A stretch of DNA of 64,000 bases from Paulownia fortunei (GCA_019321725.1 JAGSPU010001671.1:1488001-1552000), one strand, 5' to 3'. Numbered from the stretch's first letter, positions 23,215-37,454 are shown. The notes: generated by a model not told the origin, from the letters alone. Translations and numbers: made by a program.

Positions 23215-25452
23215 TATGACTTCACACGAAATCTTTTGAATAGAGGGGAAAAAGAGAATGGAAAAATTGCTTTACATGCCAACCTGTACGTTGATCCATT
23301 GAATTTTTTTTTGCTGGAAAATTTCTTTGTTGTTTATTGAACTGTGTATATTCAAACTACTTGTAACTAGTTATTCTAGCTGATTCAGATATATTCATTT
23401 CATACTTAAGTTTGAGTTATAGCAGAAAGAGATGTTATGCTATGGGAGATACAATAGTTTGTCTCCAACTATCAAGATAGTAGAAATATTTTAGACTGCA
23501 AGCACTGCTGGAGTTCTCCTATGTTTAATGGGTGACACTTGTCGTTCTTTAAATTTTCACTATGTTTTTGTCCTCTTCTTTTCCTTGTGATTTCCATTTA
23601 GGAATTTCTTGATTCTGTCAATTGTTTGGCTGTTCGCCTCTTTAATTTTGATGGCGTATATGCGACATTATGTTGGCTGGTGAGTTTCTTGATCTTCATG
23701 GAGTGATTAAGAAGGATGTGGTATTTATTGTAATTTTTAATTGTGTTCAATTACGAGCATGATAAGTTAATAATATCAAAATGTGGTCTGATTATCTTGG
23801 TGTTACAAGTGGAGTATTTTGGTCTGTGGTGCTCGTCTGTTCATGGATTTGATGGTAGTAAATGCCGCTCAGAAATTTCATATTTCTGGGTTGGGGTGGC
23901 AGCAGATATCAAGTCAGAGAGTTCCCTTGGCCATTCAGATCAAAGCAGTTATATTCAAGCATGTGGGATAATAAGATGGTTCCTGTACTGGACAAAATTC
24001 AAACATATTATTCAACCCCCCCTTTCATTTAATGAATCCTATGAGATGAGACGATAAAAGATTTGGAAGAAGAAAGAGGTTTGAATCATTTTCCTCCACA
24101 CCACAGCAACAGCCAACAGAGATTAAATGGTTTAATTTTGGACATCATTCATTAGTTATTGAATTTTGGGTTTTTTTCTCATTTCTGGTGGTGGTGGTGG
24201 TGGTGGTGGTACCAGCGTATAAGCATCAGGTATGCCTGATCTAACTCTCAAATGATTAAATGCAACAATAAACACGTTTTTTTGTTCTATGCACAATATA
24301 CGTCAAGGAAAAATGAAAAAGTAGGAAGAGGAGTTAATCCATGAGTGGAGGTGGGCGGTGGCCTGCCTGGACTTGCTTCCTCTCACTAATTTCTTCCTTT
24401 TCTATTCAAATCACAATAGTCTTCTATTCAATACAAACAAATATACAAAATAAAAAATTAGCCGAGTCATCCTGCATTGCCTCATAAGAAAAGAAAAGAT
24501 TAATTAAGCTACAGCCTACTAGTATTTCTTTTTTAAATAAAATAAAATAAAATAATGTCAGCAGACTGAGACAATTGCCCCATTTTGTTTTTGTCAAAAC
24601 TTGTTAGTCAAGCATTTATTGGCATTTGACACAATACCATTCATTACCAACACCTTTCTCTACTTTTTTTTTTTTTCTCTCTCTTCTTCTTCATATGCCA
24701 ATAATAATTTGCTTCGCAGAAACATTAGTATAAACCCTGTTACCATTCAAAAGGGAGAATAAAATTTCTATGGTGGACTTGGTGCGTTGAACCAAAAAAG
24801 AAAAAAAATATCTTTCTTAGTGAAATTTGCAAAGTCTGGAGTCAATTCTCCAATCTCATCGTGTCTTCCGAGCAAGGAGTAATATATTTCATAAACCATG
24901 TATGTAATTTTGCTTTAATGTTGGTGCTCATAGAAAAGACCGATATCCAAGACCTCCACTCCATCCCATACAAATATAGAATTATTAGAGATGAAAATCC
25001 AACCAGGGTAAGACACCATTACATGAAAAACATACATCTTCCATAAAAAAAACCCCGTCCTCATTCTCCTCCTCTGCCATATCATCTTTCAGCAAAACAT
25101 ATATACTCCCTATTATTTACATTTTTAACTACTCTATATATACCCACCCTTGTCCTCTCTTATCTCTTCTCCACACCTTTTTATTCATTTTTCACTACCT
25201 TTTATCTCCCATACCCCCTCCTCTTCTATTTCTTGCATCTATATATATCTATGTAATGTAATACTAACTACTAGTATACTGTACAGAACCAGACTGGACT
25301 CTCTTTCAGCTTTCAGTTTGCAATTCCAGCACCGGCTTCCATTTACAAAAGCTCATTATGCTGGAATAACAAAGACAACCACCGCCAAAAATAACAACTC
25401 CACAAGTTCATATGTCTTAATAACAACCATCCCTCCAAATTCCGGTCTTGCT
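23215..25452. other. Intergenic spacer between convergent genes
   Basis: Includes the 3' UTRs of the NARA5-like gene (+) and the PLATZ gene (-). A (GGT)n microsatellite spans 24186-24210. The open frame at 23743-24057 shows no domain, and no other gene signal was found. Confidence 0.55.
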
Positions 25453-26848
25453 TCAGTACTTTATGATAAGGCCCCCAGTCGGAGCTCTCTGAGGAATTCC
25501 CTTCCTCCTTTTCGCGCTTCTGTAATTCATGACTGCACTCTGAGGCGGAGTTGATGGACTGAAGCTCTGAATTTTGTTCCTAATCACCTGTTTATTCATT
25601 GACTCTTCCGAGTCTGAACCACCAACCTCCATTCCTATCTTCTTCTTTTGAAAATTCTTGGACGTCCCAACTATCTGGACCACAAAAACAGCCAAGTCAA
25701 ATCAGTGGACACTGCACATTAATTAGAGTTTCATTAAGAAATTTCACAATACTAAGCAAGGATATGATTATATCCTTTCATTAAATACTTATCACCACCA
25801 GAAAATTAATAATTATATCATCAAGAATAGTAAGAGCAATAAGGTAATGGTACATGAATCAGATTCCAATTCCTCTGCTTTTTCGAAAGAGAACAAATGC
25901 TGCCGAATAGGTTGGTTTAATGCTCTCTAACACTGAACCTAGACAGACGACTTGTTCTGGTGGGAATAAGTCATTGTCGCAAAGAAAAAACGATATGGGG
26001 GGACGGTAATTCAGGTATGCTTATGCTGAAGTGACATTAATTACAAACCACAGAAATCAAAATCCAATCTAAAATGCAATAACACAGTAGTAATTGATCA
26101 ACCCACATAGAAGAATTAATGGCCTGTTGTAGTTGTGTGTTGGATAAAAAAAAAAAAAAAAAAAAAAAGAGCGGGCAGGAAAAGAAATAGGAAGAAGTGT
26201 ACCTTGCAGCCAAGGGAGCAGAAAGTGAAGGAGTCGAGGAGGCTGCGATGACAGACGCGGCAGGTGTTGGTGACTCCTTTGCCGGGCCTGGGCTGAGGGC
26301 GCTGGTTGAGGAACACAATCTTAGCGCTGTTTATGATGTAGGTCTGCACCCCTGTTATGTCCAAATACTTTTGAATCTCGCACACCCTTATCACATCATG
26401 GTATGATGACCTCCGTATCTGCAAAAAACACACTGCATATTGATCACCAAAATGATCTTTCTTTCTTTCTTTCTTTCTTGTTGGAAGGGGGAGGGGGGTT
26501 GTTTGACCTGTATAGGGCGATGATCCTTGTGAAAAGTGAGGCAGAGAGAACAGAAAGGTCCATTTATGCAGTCCAAGCAAAACATGTTGCACTCGCTCTT
26601 GTGGGCTGCGGCGTGCAGCTTGCATTGGCCGAAGAAGGTTGTCTGCAGCAGAGGGCGGAGCCACAGTGGCCACTTGCTATCATCTTCTTCAACACCCTGA
26701 GAAATGATCATTTAATTTATAAGTGAAATTTGAATCGTGGAGAAACAAATGGATGAATCAATAGGCATGAATGAATGAACGGAACTAGTATTTCATTTCA
26801 GAACAACAAAGGGCGTTGTGTAAAGTAATTTGTAGTTTAACTAACCAT
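25453..26848 (-). CDS. PLATZ family zinc-dependent DNA-binding protein
   Basis: Plant AT-rich sequence and zinc-binding (PLATZ) protein, 209 residues, expected in the nucleus as a repressor-type regulator of AT-rich promoters or of Pol III genes (family knowledge). Exons in transcript order: 26848-26846 (start ATG only, donor GTTAGT), 26696-26508, 26418-26203, 25674-25453; phases agree. Motif 1 is [12 protein letters not shown]...CLDC...[11 protein letters not shown], giving the Cx2H-x11-Cx2C spacing. Motif 2 is CRVC-x10-CSLGC. The C-terminal tail carries a basic patch ([14 protein letters not shown]), a plausible nuclear signal. An exon consisting of only the ATG is typical of this family, because the second exon begins GGTGTTGAAGAAG. 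The first intron (26697-26845) is short. Confidence 0.94.
26146..26480. repeat. Poly(A) and (CTTT)n tracts in PLATZ introns
   Basis: A 23-base A run at 26146-26168 lies in the last PLATZ intron and (TTTC)n at 26457-26479 in the preceding one. They sit on either side of exon 26203-26418. Confidence 0.9.
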
Positions 26849-26942
26849 TGATTCTTGGGAAGGGGGACCTCGATTATAGATAAATATGAAGACTGAGTAA
26901 TAGTGTTTTAAATGAAATTGAAGAGAGGAAGGAAATGAAGGG

Positions 26943-26983
<41 letters not shown>

Positions 26984-27069
26984 TGAAAAGCAGCAAGGAA
27001 AGGGAGGAGAAGATAGAAAGGAAAAGAGAAGGGAAAGGGCGAGACGTTTCTTTGTTTTTGTTTTCTTAA

Positions 27070-27102
<33 letters not shown>

Positions 27103-27728
27103 TCACACACACAATATATAATAATAAGGTAATGCAACGCCAGAATACCAGTTGAATAGAATATGATGTTTAGAGTGAGTTGAGTGAGGGTTGGAGTGGG
27201 TGGGAGAAAGGTTCATTTGGAGTGTTGGGGGTAAATGGACCCGAATGGAGGGGAGGGTTTTTGTGCTTATCTGCTCAAAAATGCATCATCATCAGAGCAG
27301 TCAGCTCCATCCTCCAAACAAAAAGTCCGCCACCATCCCGACCCTACCTCCCAACCCAAACCAAAATTACAGTGTATATATATATATATGTATATAGGCG
27401 GCGGCCTTTGATTTTGAGCAACTGACGTCTTTTAATTTCTTCTTCTCCTCCTCTTCTTTCATCCAGGCTTTACATTTTACACAGTGCTGCTGATGAGTGT
27501 TGGTGTCAGTATTTGGAAAAACAAAAAAATGAATATAAAACAAATTAATTGTTAGCAGTATTGGATGGATGCCCTCAATTGAATACATAGTGTGGCAAAT
27601 TCCAGACCTGACGTATGTCCCCCTTCACATTTTGCCACTTGCTCTCTTTTACTATTATTATATATAGATTGTATAAGGTTATTATAATTATTTTTTTTTT
27701 TTAATTTTCTCAAAATAAAATTAAAAAT

Positions 27729-27759
<31 letters not shown>

Positions 27760-29715
27760 TTTAAAAACAATTTCTATCAAAATAAAATCAAATACATATG
27801 ATAAATCCAAACATAGCCAATACATAAATTCAACTATAAACTTGGATGCAGTGTTCGTATTGAGCAAGAATGAAATAATCTATTTTCCTTTTTCGTTTTT
27901 TTTTTTTGGGTTGGGACCAAAAGGAAAAGAAAAGAAAAAGAAAAAGAAAAACACTAAGTATATAAATGAAATAGTGATTTAGTTCTAAACATTGATATAG
28001 AAAGTTGCATTGAGTTCATTATCAGCCACCAAAATAAAAAATGATAAATGGTAAGTGGTAAGTGATTAAGTGATGGTGTTGCACAAATAATTGTTATGCT
28101 CAATCTATTCAAGAAGAATTTTACAGTGATACATGTCAGCGACTCGCATTTTGTAAACTGGAATCTGCATTGTCTTAATTTGTCACTACGTACCCATTAC
28201 TTGTGTGTATTTGCTTTGGTCAATGCCTTCATTTTTTTTCGTTTTTTATCCATTGCTTCTCTTTATTGTTAATTTTCAACAATAATAATGGTGTGTGTGT
28301 GTGTGTGTGTGATTGATGATGCCTCTCTTTCTCTCAGGTATACATTGTTATTGGTTTTGGAGTTGTTTTACCTTTTTCTCTTCCTTTGTGTTGTTATTTT
28401 TATAGTTTGTGGTGTCTTTATTATTTTTATTGATGACCCATCCATCACAAAAAGTGGGCATCAATATTTTTTTATGCTATCGTACGTACACTTGGGGAAA
28501 AGACTGAAAAAGGTATTCAAAATCCTTAAAAACAATACGCTTGCTTTGGTGAAAATGGAAAGCAAGCAAGCATCTTCGGGCCACTACTACTTCCATAGAT
28601 AGAGAGCATGCATTAATATAGTAATTGTATATATTGATGATAAGGAGAGTTTTGAGGTAGCTATTCGGCTCAAATAATGAATGTTTAACCAACAAGGTTA
28701 GGTTTCAAAGGTTGATTTCCATCCATTTTCAAATGAATGTTTTGTAATGCCAACTTTGGTCATGTATGGTACAGAGTATTGACATGACACCCCTCTTATC
28801 ATTTTGGTCTAAAACCGCCTCACTTCTTTCTAATTTCTCGTTTTGCTTATGGATGATCTCAAAACTCATTTTGGTATACATCTAATAACAGATAGAGATG
28901 ACTACTCACACCCACATTACATACTAACAAAAATTGGGATACCTGTATTATAAAAAAAAAAAACATTATTAGGATTAAATGCAATTTAGCCCCTATGCTC
29001 TTGGAAACGGACCCCCCCCCCTCAAAAAAATAAAAATAAAAAAAATCCTTGCACTTTTAAATAAAGGTGCAAAACACAGGCAGTGAGCACTACAATTTTG
29101 TAATAATCATTAAATCTTTCTTTTTTGAAATTAACTGTCCATATTTAATAGGTTATATGTATTTATATGTAGTTCAAATAATGGATGGGGTAGGAGTTAG
29201 GGTGGCAATTGGGCAATTGCCCACCATGACTGTAGTGTGGATATGGGTGGTATGGGCGGCACGAGGGGGAGGTGGTACTGGGATGAGATGTGGGATAGGG
29301 GAAGTTAGGAGTGACATTTCGAATCCTCTATTACTATTATTATTCTATATTCTATTATATTACAATACCATCAAGTAGAGGAAAGAATTCCAACAACATC
29401 AATCAAGAATAGCTTAGTATTTATTATTGGGATTGCTAAGCAATAAGCATAAAGCATGGCTTCCCTTTATTGATGACTTCACTTTGTGTTCAGTTATTCC
29501 ACCACAGCAAACTCTCTCTTAAGATAGTGATTCTGAGGGCATGCTTGAATGAGTGGTGGTTTACTCAGTTTTTTGTTTCTCTACACTACTACACTACTAC
29601 CAAGTGTGTGTGTGTGTGTGTTTGTATGAATTGTTGCTCGTCATATCACACTTTTCCACATTGTCAATCATTTTTCAGCGTCCCCTCTCACAGTAATGTT
29701 CTACTTGGTTTACGT
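26849..29715. other. PLATZ promoter region and gene-poor spacer
   Basis: The first part is the upstream side of the PLATZ gene, with (GA)n at 26946-26978 and (TA)n at 27076-27102 within about 260 bp of the ATG. Further microsatellites are (TA)n at 27733-27759 and (GT)n at 28290-28311. No gene recognised; the open frames are short and low-complexity. Confidence 0.55.
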
Positions 29716-30108
29716 TTACTACTAATAACTCTTGATACACATAAATATACGTTTTTTTAATTGGATTAGTATATTACTTACTACGTTTCAAATTAAAACT
29801 TTCTATTTTCTATTGAAAATTTTACTTATCTTCAAATCCTCTGTCAAAATATCCTGTTATTTAAGACAACAACACGACACCTTCAGTTATTCACCAGTAT
29901 TTTTAAAATTATAACTTAAAAACTTAAAAACTCACTTTTTTTTAAAAAAAAAAGCAGTTTTATTTTAATTCAAAATAGAGCATTTAATACAAAAAAGTAT
30001 TATTATTCAAATGGAAAATAGAAAGTTTTAATTTGAAACGTAGTAAGCAATATACTAATCCAATTAAAAAAACGTATATTTATGTGTATCAAGAGTTATT
30101 AGTAGTAA
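29716..30108. repeat. Nearly perfect 95-bp inverted repeat (hairpin)
   Basis: Left arm 29716-29810 and right arm 30014-30108 are reverse complements over 95 bases with one mismatch, separated by a 203-bp AT-rich loop. The left arm begins TTACTACTAATAACTCTTGA and ends ACTTTCTATTTTC. No coding capacity. A MITE-like or foldback origin, or an inverted duplication, would all fit. Confidence 0.93.
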
Positions 30109-31763
30109 TATACTAATAGAAAAGTATTATTATTCAAATACTTTATAGAAAATATATTAAATTCCTCATTATCTTAAAAGTTAATTACTTGGCTGGTGAA
30201 ATAACTGTCTTTCCATTTGAAGGCAAAATAAGTTTTGTGCTCACAAACAAGAACCAAGGGTTCAAGGACTAGTTAAGAATTTGTGTTCCCAAACCAAGTC
30301 GAATGAAGTCAGATTTTAATAAGGCTTTTTAACTCGACTAAGCATGCTTAACCATTCCATAATCTAATACCTACCATGCTGACCACCATATTCAGCAATG
30401 CATCATATCGTGTCAGTAATCACTCGATTGAAATTTAGGAAAAAATGTTTGAAATTTCCAAATGTCATAACCCATGGCAACCGGAAAAAATAAGGGAAGA
30501 CGAGGTGGGCGACGGTCATAATTTATGCAGCACAAAACTCCATATTAGTATACCAGCCACCAACCTAATTGTTTTAAAACTTTTTGAGATTCTAATAAGT
30601 GCTTTAATAATTGGATGGTTCATCAACTGATTCAATTCTTATGGACCATAGGTAACAGGTGGAGTCCCGCTATTCCCGAAAATTTCATGCTATCCACTTG
30701 AATATTAATAAATGTAAAAGCCGTTGGATGTGTAATCACCATGTATAATCTAACAATTCTCAATCCTACATCATGAGAGCGCCCTCTCCCCCCTACCCCG
30801 TACCGTCTTTGTTATTTGTATAAAATTAATACTACTACTAAACCATAAGCTATAGAGGACATACTCCCCCAAACAAAAAGCTGAAATTTGACATCCACTA
30901 AGAATCATCATTCATTCAGAATTTTAATCTACAATCAACCATAGCGCAACGCCCAACATTCTATGCATGCAGTTAATCAAAGTATCTCCACCGTACCATG
31001 TGACCAGTTAACGAGGGATGGCATCTCAGCCGCCAGCATGGGTTTCCATACTTTCCTCTGCTTTCTAAGCAAAAGATGTTTTGAGCTTTTCGCCAAGATA
31101 ACACTTTCAATGCGATTCAAGCATTCTACCAAAGAATTTACAGGTTGCAAGCAGCCACTTTGGTAGAATTTGGATCATAAATCATCCAAATCCTACAGTG
31201 CAATGTTTAAGAAATTAACCCAAAACTTTGAAAAACAAAGCAAAACAGGTGGAATGGAGAAAAGGGACGAGGGCAGTCCTGCTTGGCTCGAAGGCTGCTG
31301 GAAAACTTTCTATTCTAATGAATTTTAACAAGTGGGTTTTCGAAATTTTGAGCCCCCAATACCCCCTAGATATGGTTTCTAAACCCGTGTAAGAATCCTC
31401 CTGCCCCAGATTTGAAACCTATTGGCATCAGAAATATTTAGCCAATACGACTTTGAATAATCACTCAGCATCTGTAATACAGTAACAAGATAACATGGAA
31501 AGTTGTGCAAAGACAATGCTAATCCTAAAATTCTCTCTCTAAATCTGAAAAGAAATAAATTTAGCCATGAATTAGCATATACAAGAACTCATAGCATTAC
31601 TGTATCAGGCCAACATGCTCTACAAGAGATGTTTTTCATCAAGTCTTGTGCGCTACTTTGCATGCAACAATATGATACAAGATTTGACCAATCTAGGAAT
31701 GTTGACTAAGAAAATTACTGAGGCGGAGAGAGGTGGAGAAATAAAATGAGACGACTCCAAGCC
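30109..31763. other. Gene-poor spacer and J-protein 3' flank
   Basis: AT-rich spacer followed by the 3' UTR side of the minus-strand J-domain gene. A second short copy of TATTATTATTCAAAT at about 30128 repeats a motif next to the hairpin's right arm. Nothing else recognised. Confidence 0.5.
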
Positions 31764-34183
31764 TTATTTTTCTTTTAGGTCATTAAGTTCCATCAGTGGC
31801 TGTGACCTGCATAAGCAAAGACAATCAAAGGCAACCAAGAAACACAGAGTAAAAGTCATAATGTTGTTGTCTAGGACATTCTAAATTCATTGAAAGAAAA
31901 AATGCTAGACTGTCTACAGCATAAACTAGTCAACTAGATCATAAATTGTGTATTACCAAGTGACCCAAAAACAAGTCCAATAAACCCTTAAAGATCTTCT
32001 GCTTACTGTTGTTGTAGTACTGGTTGTTACTGTAATAATCATTAGTGTTTTGCTCTTTTCTTATTACTGTTATTGTCATCACTATTGTTGCCATTTCAAT
32101 TTTGCTCAACTCATGGGTATAAGGGACTAGGGACTAGGACTAGGTACTAGGGACTAGGTAAATTACACAGGACACTTTTCAAAGATAAACAAAGATAATG
32201 ACCATCAACATCAATCACAACAAACACACAAAAGTTTAAGTAGAACACTGTTTTTTGAGACGTGCAGAGTTGCAGACTGGTGCGATCTAGTGTTTCAGGA
32301 TTGCATAGCAGAAGGTCCTAAAATCCAGTAAGAGAAGTAATCCCATGTTACTATATTTTTTCAATTGTACTAACTCACACTACTTTCTCTTGGCTTATAA
32401 CTTATTGACTAGTTCTAGTACAATCAGCTGCATATTGTGAGAAATATCAGATGTTCTATATAATTTAGCTGCCACACGTGTAGAATCAGCTTTCTATCAG
32501 TCTTAATATTTTTCTGTTCATATTTCCTTTCCCTTATTCTAAAGTCTGGCGTCCAAATTTTGAGTCACCAGTACACATGGTAAAGATAAAAAAAATTGGG
32601 GACAGAAGCGTTTTGATTTCCTATGAAGTTAAATGCAGTTGGTTTGTAATAAACGGCGTAGTGAACAATAATCTAGCAGTGATGTGCCATGCTCTGAAGC
32701 CCTATAAAACATTCAGGTACATAGTGTAATGATGTAAATAGTTTACTTAAAAAGGTAATCAAACAAGTTTAGCATCAGAGCTAGATGGCCAGACATACCA
32801 AATTGACGTGTGACTAATACCAAGCCCATTACAGGTAAGTATCATTCCTTTAAATCTCGATAAATATTCCTGTATTGGCAGAGGTAAAACCCAAACTATC
32901 AGCAAGCAAAGTGTCAAAGATTGACGATCCCAGTAAGGTGAATTTACTTGGATCAAAATGAAGCATCAAAAGGAAGGAACAATATATAGAATAATAAGAT
33001 GACATGATGCAAAATTAATTACCCGCAGAGTATATTTGTCGATCTCATAATTTCCGTTCAGATCATACTCGAGTCTTTTATCTGGATCACTCAACACTAC
33101 AAGGAATTGTTTGGAACAAGGGTTAAAATTGCATATTTCAAAGAGATGACGAGAGTTCTACGCATACATATTTAAGAGTCCTATGGAACAACTAACAGAG
33201 GCCTGCAGATGCGTGAGCAAACCCTGTTGTGTCAAAGGCCATAATTTTGTATGCAAACAAGAAAAAATTCTTTGAAAAATCTTTTCAGGTTTCAAATCTG
33301 CTTAACCATGCAGTTTAAGATCTCAATGTCAAGAGTGGCACCCAGATGGCAACCCCAGCTAACATACATTAACACAACAAAAAAGTCCTTGTCTTTTCTC
33401 ATGCTTCTTTTTGCTTTTCCACAGAGTAAGATCATGTTTATCCCAAATGCTAAAAGCGGAGTATAACTTCCTGCACTGCTAAACTTTGTCTTTGATCAAA
33501 TTACAGAACACAAGGCTTAGCACTTCATAATTTTTCGGTAACATAAATTAAAAAGAAGAAGAAGATAAAATGACTGCTGAGACAGAAATTTGGACAAAGA
33601 GTGACATATGGAAGCAACTGAATTTCATCCCCAGGTTCATGATAATTTCAAAATAAACATTTAATTAATAAAGTACGAGGCAAAATACAGTTGCAGCTCA
33701 CACATGTATTACTACTAGTAGTTTGCCAACTAATATCAATTGACAAGCATGGGATTTCAGATGAAATAGGAAATGCCAGAACTAGTATGATAGGATAAAC
33801 AATCACCACTGTAAGCTTCATTGATCTCTTGAAATTTTGCAGTAACAGCACTATCACCCTTATGTTTGTCAGGATGCCACTTCTGCACATCAATAGAACA
33901 AAAGTGAACCCCTAATCAGCATCCATCATCCATCCTCCATCAGGGCCCTGCATATGAACGCTGATGGGGATGGGGGTTTGGTTCATTAATTAGATCTAAT
34001 CATAATAGTAGCTGCTTCAGAGAAGAAAAACTACCAACCAATGCAAGCTTCCGATAATTCAATCGTATCTTCTCATCAGTTGCATCATAATCTACTTCTA
34101 AGACCTTGTAGTAATCCTAAAACAATAAAAGGGTTTCTGGTTAGCTATCTACTAAGTTACAGAGTAGTTCAAACAGGGTTTTG

Positions 34184-34215
<32 letters not shown>

Positions 34216-34698
34216 CAAATATCAATAGGGAAGAGGAAAATAAATTTTCAAAACTAAGAAGTTTATTGCTTGTCAATACTCCACTAAATTAGATAAAGAT
34301 TTCGTAGAATAGAATAAGCTCAGCCCAAAATACAAGGGTTACACTGGATGCAGCAAAAGGCCCCATAGCTAAAGACAAAAATAATGCAATTTTGTTTTCT
34401 TCCCTATGCTATTGTTTTGCAAGCAACCAAGGAAAAGAGGGAACCCCCTTTTCCAGCTCAATCGCAAAGCTGCTAAAAAATTCATCTACAGTCATATTAA
34501 AGCATTCAAATAAAATGAATAAGCATAGGCATGCTGGCAATCATATGTCAAAAGGAACAAATGAATCATAAAAATAATTTGGGATAAAAATCAAATTCCA
34601 GCAAAAAAAAAAAAAAAAAAAGAGCTTCCCTATGCGAAAGGAAATCAAAATTGAAAAGCAGTAAGTACCTTAAAAGTGCTTTTATGTTTTCCGTCCAT
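31764..34698 (-). CDS. Small J-domain (DnaJ-like) co-chaperone
   Basis: Hsp70 co-chaperone-type protein of 123 residues, made up almost entirely of a J domain; it would stimulate an Hsp70 ATPase in the cytosol or nucleus. Exons in transcript order: 34698-34669, 34116-34039, 33882-33807, 33096-33023, 32869-32799, 31806-31764; all GT-AG and in phase. The J domain starts at [18 protein letters not shown], helix II ends with KLAL, the HPD motif is at residues 39-41 ([10 protein letters not shown]), helix III is [19 protein letters not shown]. The tail ([20 protein letters not shown]) is typical of one plant J subgroup. If the fifth intron is retained, exon 5 reads on to a stop at 32759, giving a slightly different C-terminus. 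No Gly/Phe or zinc region is present. Confidence 0.9.
32123..32159. repeat. GGGACTAGG short tandem repeat
   Basis: Four to five imperfect copies of GGGACTA / GGACTAGG occur in the last intron of the J-protein gene. Confidence 0.75.
34183..34211. repeat. (CT)n microsatellite
   Basis: An uninterrupted CT run lies in the first intron of the J-protein gene. Confidence 0.95.
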
Positions 34699-36025
34699 AA
34701 GCTGTGAATAATGGAATATAGAGAAAGATTCATTTCATGGAAGAATGGGAGGAGCGTTGAGATATTCTCACATGGGATGGGATTGCATAGTTGGAGTCGA
34801 GTGTTTATTTTGAGGGGTGAAGAAGGGGATAAAGTGGAACTGTGTTCGCCACAATTGGGTTTCGGATTTTTTTCTGTACTTCTTCAATTTGGGCTTCGGC
34901 CCGATCTAATATTTCCATTTCCACACCCCCACAAATGCGAAAATTTCATTCCACACCCCATAAATGCGAAAATTTCATTGCACCCCTCTCCAATTGATTA
35001 TATTTATAACAAAAATCATATGATTTTAAAAAAAAAAACTGATATTTTTTATCTTATGGATAATCGTAATTAGATGTAGTGCGCTCAATTGCTAGAAACT
35101 ACTTGTATGAGTATAAAATAAATGTTTGGAAAGTTGAGAAGGTTTAATTTGAAAATCCTATAATTTAACCAAAAAAAAATCATTAATTGACCTAAAATTT
35201 AATGGGACCTTTTAGCTAACGCTTAACAAAAGTTAATTTAATTTTTTTAATTAACTTGAAAAGTTAAGTTTAATTCTCCTAAGAAACGAAGCTTTTCAAG
35301 AAGAAAATGTCTTTTACCATACTTTTTTCTTATTTTATTTTTTATAAATTGTCATTTTATGATGTGTCATGGATTCAAATTATCAAATGTCAGCTGCTAG
35401 TGGGCTTTAAATTCTTAGATGGATTTTTGCATGTGGCACGTACAAATCGTTAAGTGGTAGAATTATCTCTATAAAAATTTTCCAATACTTAAATAAAAAA
35501 TAAATAAAGATGGATAATCTAAAAGTAAATAAATTGAAAGTTATAAAAGAAGTAAATAAAAGCCTACCTTAACTACTTTTTTTCTTGCTTTCCAAAAAAA
35601 AAAAAATGTATATTTCTTCTTTGTTATGTGATGCATAATAATCTAAAGGTATGAAGTCATCATTTTTGCATGTACAATTGAGAGTTAAATGTTTGTTATA
35701 GATATAAAGAAAAAGAAAAAAGAAAAAAGTAAGGAGTAGAGCCGTAGAGGATTGCAATTAATGGGAGTGGGGGAATGTGAAGGAATAATAATGAAAGGGG
35801 GCGCACGCGATCAACGAGTCCCCCTAACTCTCTATTTCCATTCATATTGTTTTGCTTCTCTTCTGTCTCCTCCTCTGCCATATATATTTATTTATATATC
35901 TATTCTCTTCCTCATCTCCTACCACATGTGCATCCTTATTATTATTATTATTATTATTCAAATTGCTGCTACTGCTCTGCACATTACACTCATTCTCTCT
36001 CAAAACTTCCCAGCGATCACCCACC
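34699..36025. other. Divergent promoter region, J-protein (-) and ADH-like (+)
   Basis: The two genes are head to head over 1.3 kb. TATA-like AT runs (TATATATTTATTTATATATC, about 35880-35900) lie about 130 bp before the ADH-like ATG. An (ATT)n tract at 35937-35958 is in the presumed leader. Otherwise AT-rich with no gene signal. Confidence 0.5.
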
Positions 36026-37416
36026 ATGTCCACCACCTCCTCGTCTCACCCTACTACTCTCACTTGCAGAGGTCTCTCTCTCTCTCTCTGTTTTTTTACT
36101 AGTTATTGTGATGAATTTATGACATTAGCTAGCTTACTTGTGGACTGTGTGTATATACTCGCAGCGGCGGTTATCTGGAGAGAAAATGAGGCTCCAAAAT
36201 TGGAAGAGATACAAGTTGAGGCTCCGAAATCAGGAGAAGTGAGAGTGAGGATGCTGTTTGCCAGCATTTGCCATACTGACGTCCTCGGCTGCAGGGGTTT
36301 CCCTACCGTAAGTAATTTTAATACTATTTCACTACTCATCTTAAATATTTATATATATTAATTAATAATGCATGTCTCTCTAAATTCTCAGCCAGTCTTT
36401 CCCAGAGTTCTAGGCCATGAAGGCGTCGGGTAATCTCTCTCTCTCTCTCTCTCTCTACTACTTTCCATGCATCTAGCTCAATTCAAAATATAATTAATTT
36501 TGGAAATATATATAGAGAGAATTTCTCATGCTAACTAAACTATACACATTAAAGAAAAAAATGGTGTTGGGTGTTGAGTGTTGATGGTGCAGAATTGATT
36601 AATTAAGTTAGTGTGTGTGTGTGTGTGTTGTGGTTGTTGTTGGTGCATATATATATATATGCAGCATGGTAGAGAGCATTGGAGAAGGAGTGAAGCAGCT
36701 GAAACAAGGAGACATTGTGATCCCCACTTACTTGGGGGAGTGTGGGGATTGTGAAAATTGCAAGTCCGGAAAGACAAATCTATGTCAAACTTACCCTCTC
36801 CAAGCATTCACTGGTTTAATGGGGGACGGCACATCCAGGATGTGGGTTCAAGGCCAAAAGCTCCATCACTTCCTAAGTTGCTCCACCTGGTCCGACTACA
36901 CTGTTGTTGACGCTAACTACTGCGTCAAAATCGATTCAAGGATGCCTCTTCCTCATGCCAGCTTCCTTTCATGTGGTTTCACTACCGGATTTGGGGCAGT
37001 ATGGAAGGAAGCCAAGGTACACAAGGGGTCCAGCGTTGCTGTTTTGGGTCTTGGCGCTGTGGGATTGGGAGTGAGTACTCCACACTTGTTTTCTTGTCCA
37101 TTTACTTAATATAATTATATTATGTTCGATTGAGGGAAATGGGTACTACCGGCAGGTGATAGAGGGAGCTCGACTTCACGGGGCAGCTAGAATTATAGGG
37201 ATTGACATAAACGAAAGCAAACGTGCAGCGGGAGAGACCTTTGGAATGACTGATTTTATAAATCCCAAACACTCTTCTGGTGATGATAAGTCCATATCAG
37301 AATTGGTTAAACAACTGACCGGAGGCTCCGGAGTGGACTACAGCTTTGAGTGCACCGGAGTTCCTCACTTGGTTAATGAAGCTCTTGAAACAACAAAAGT
37401 GGTACTAAGGCAAACT

Positions 37417-37454
<38 letters not shown>

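Noticed and set aside
25150..25554. 134-residue plus-strand open frame
   Set aside because: Overlaps the last PLATZ exon in antisense; Ser-rich leader of no known family.
26391..26711. PLATZ exon 2 read through into the intron as one protein
   Set aside because: Splicing at 26508 and 26418 gives the full two-motif PLATZ protein; the read-through is an intron translation.
30121..30170. Extension of the 95-bp hairpin to the right
   Set aside because: Only a short AT-rich motif recurs; pairing stops at 30108.
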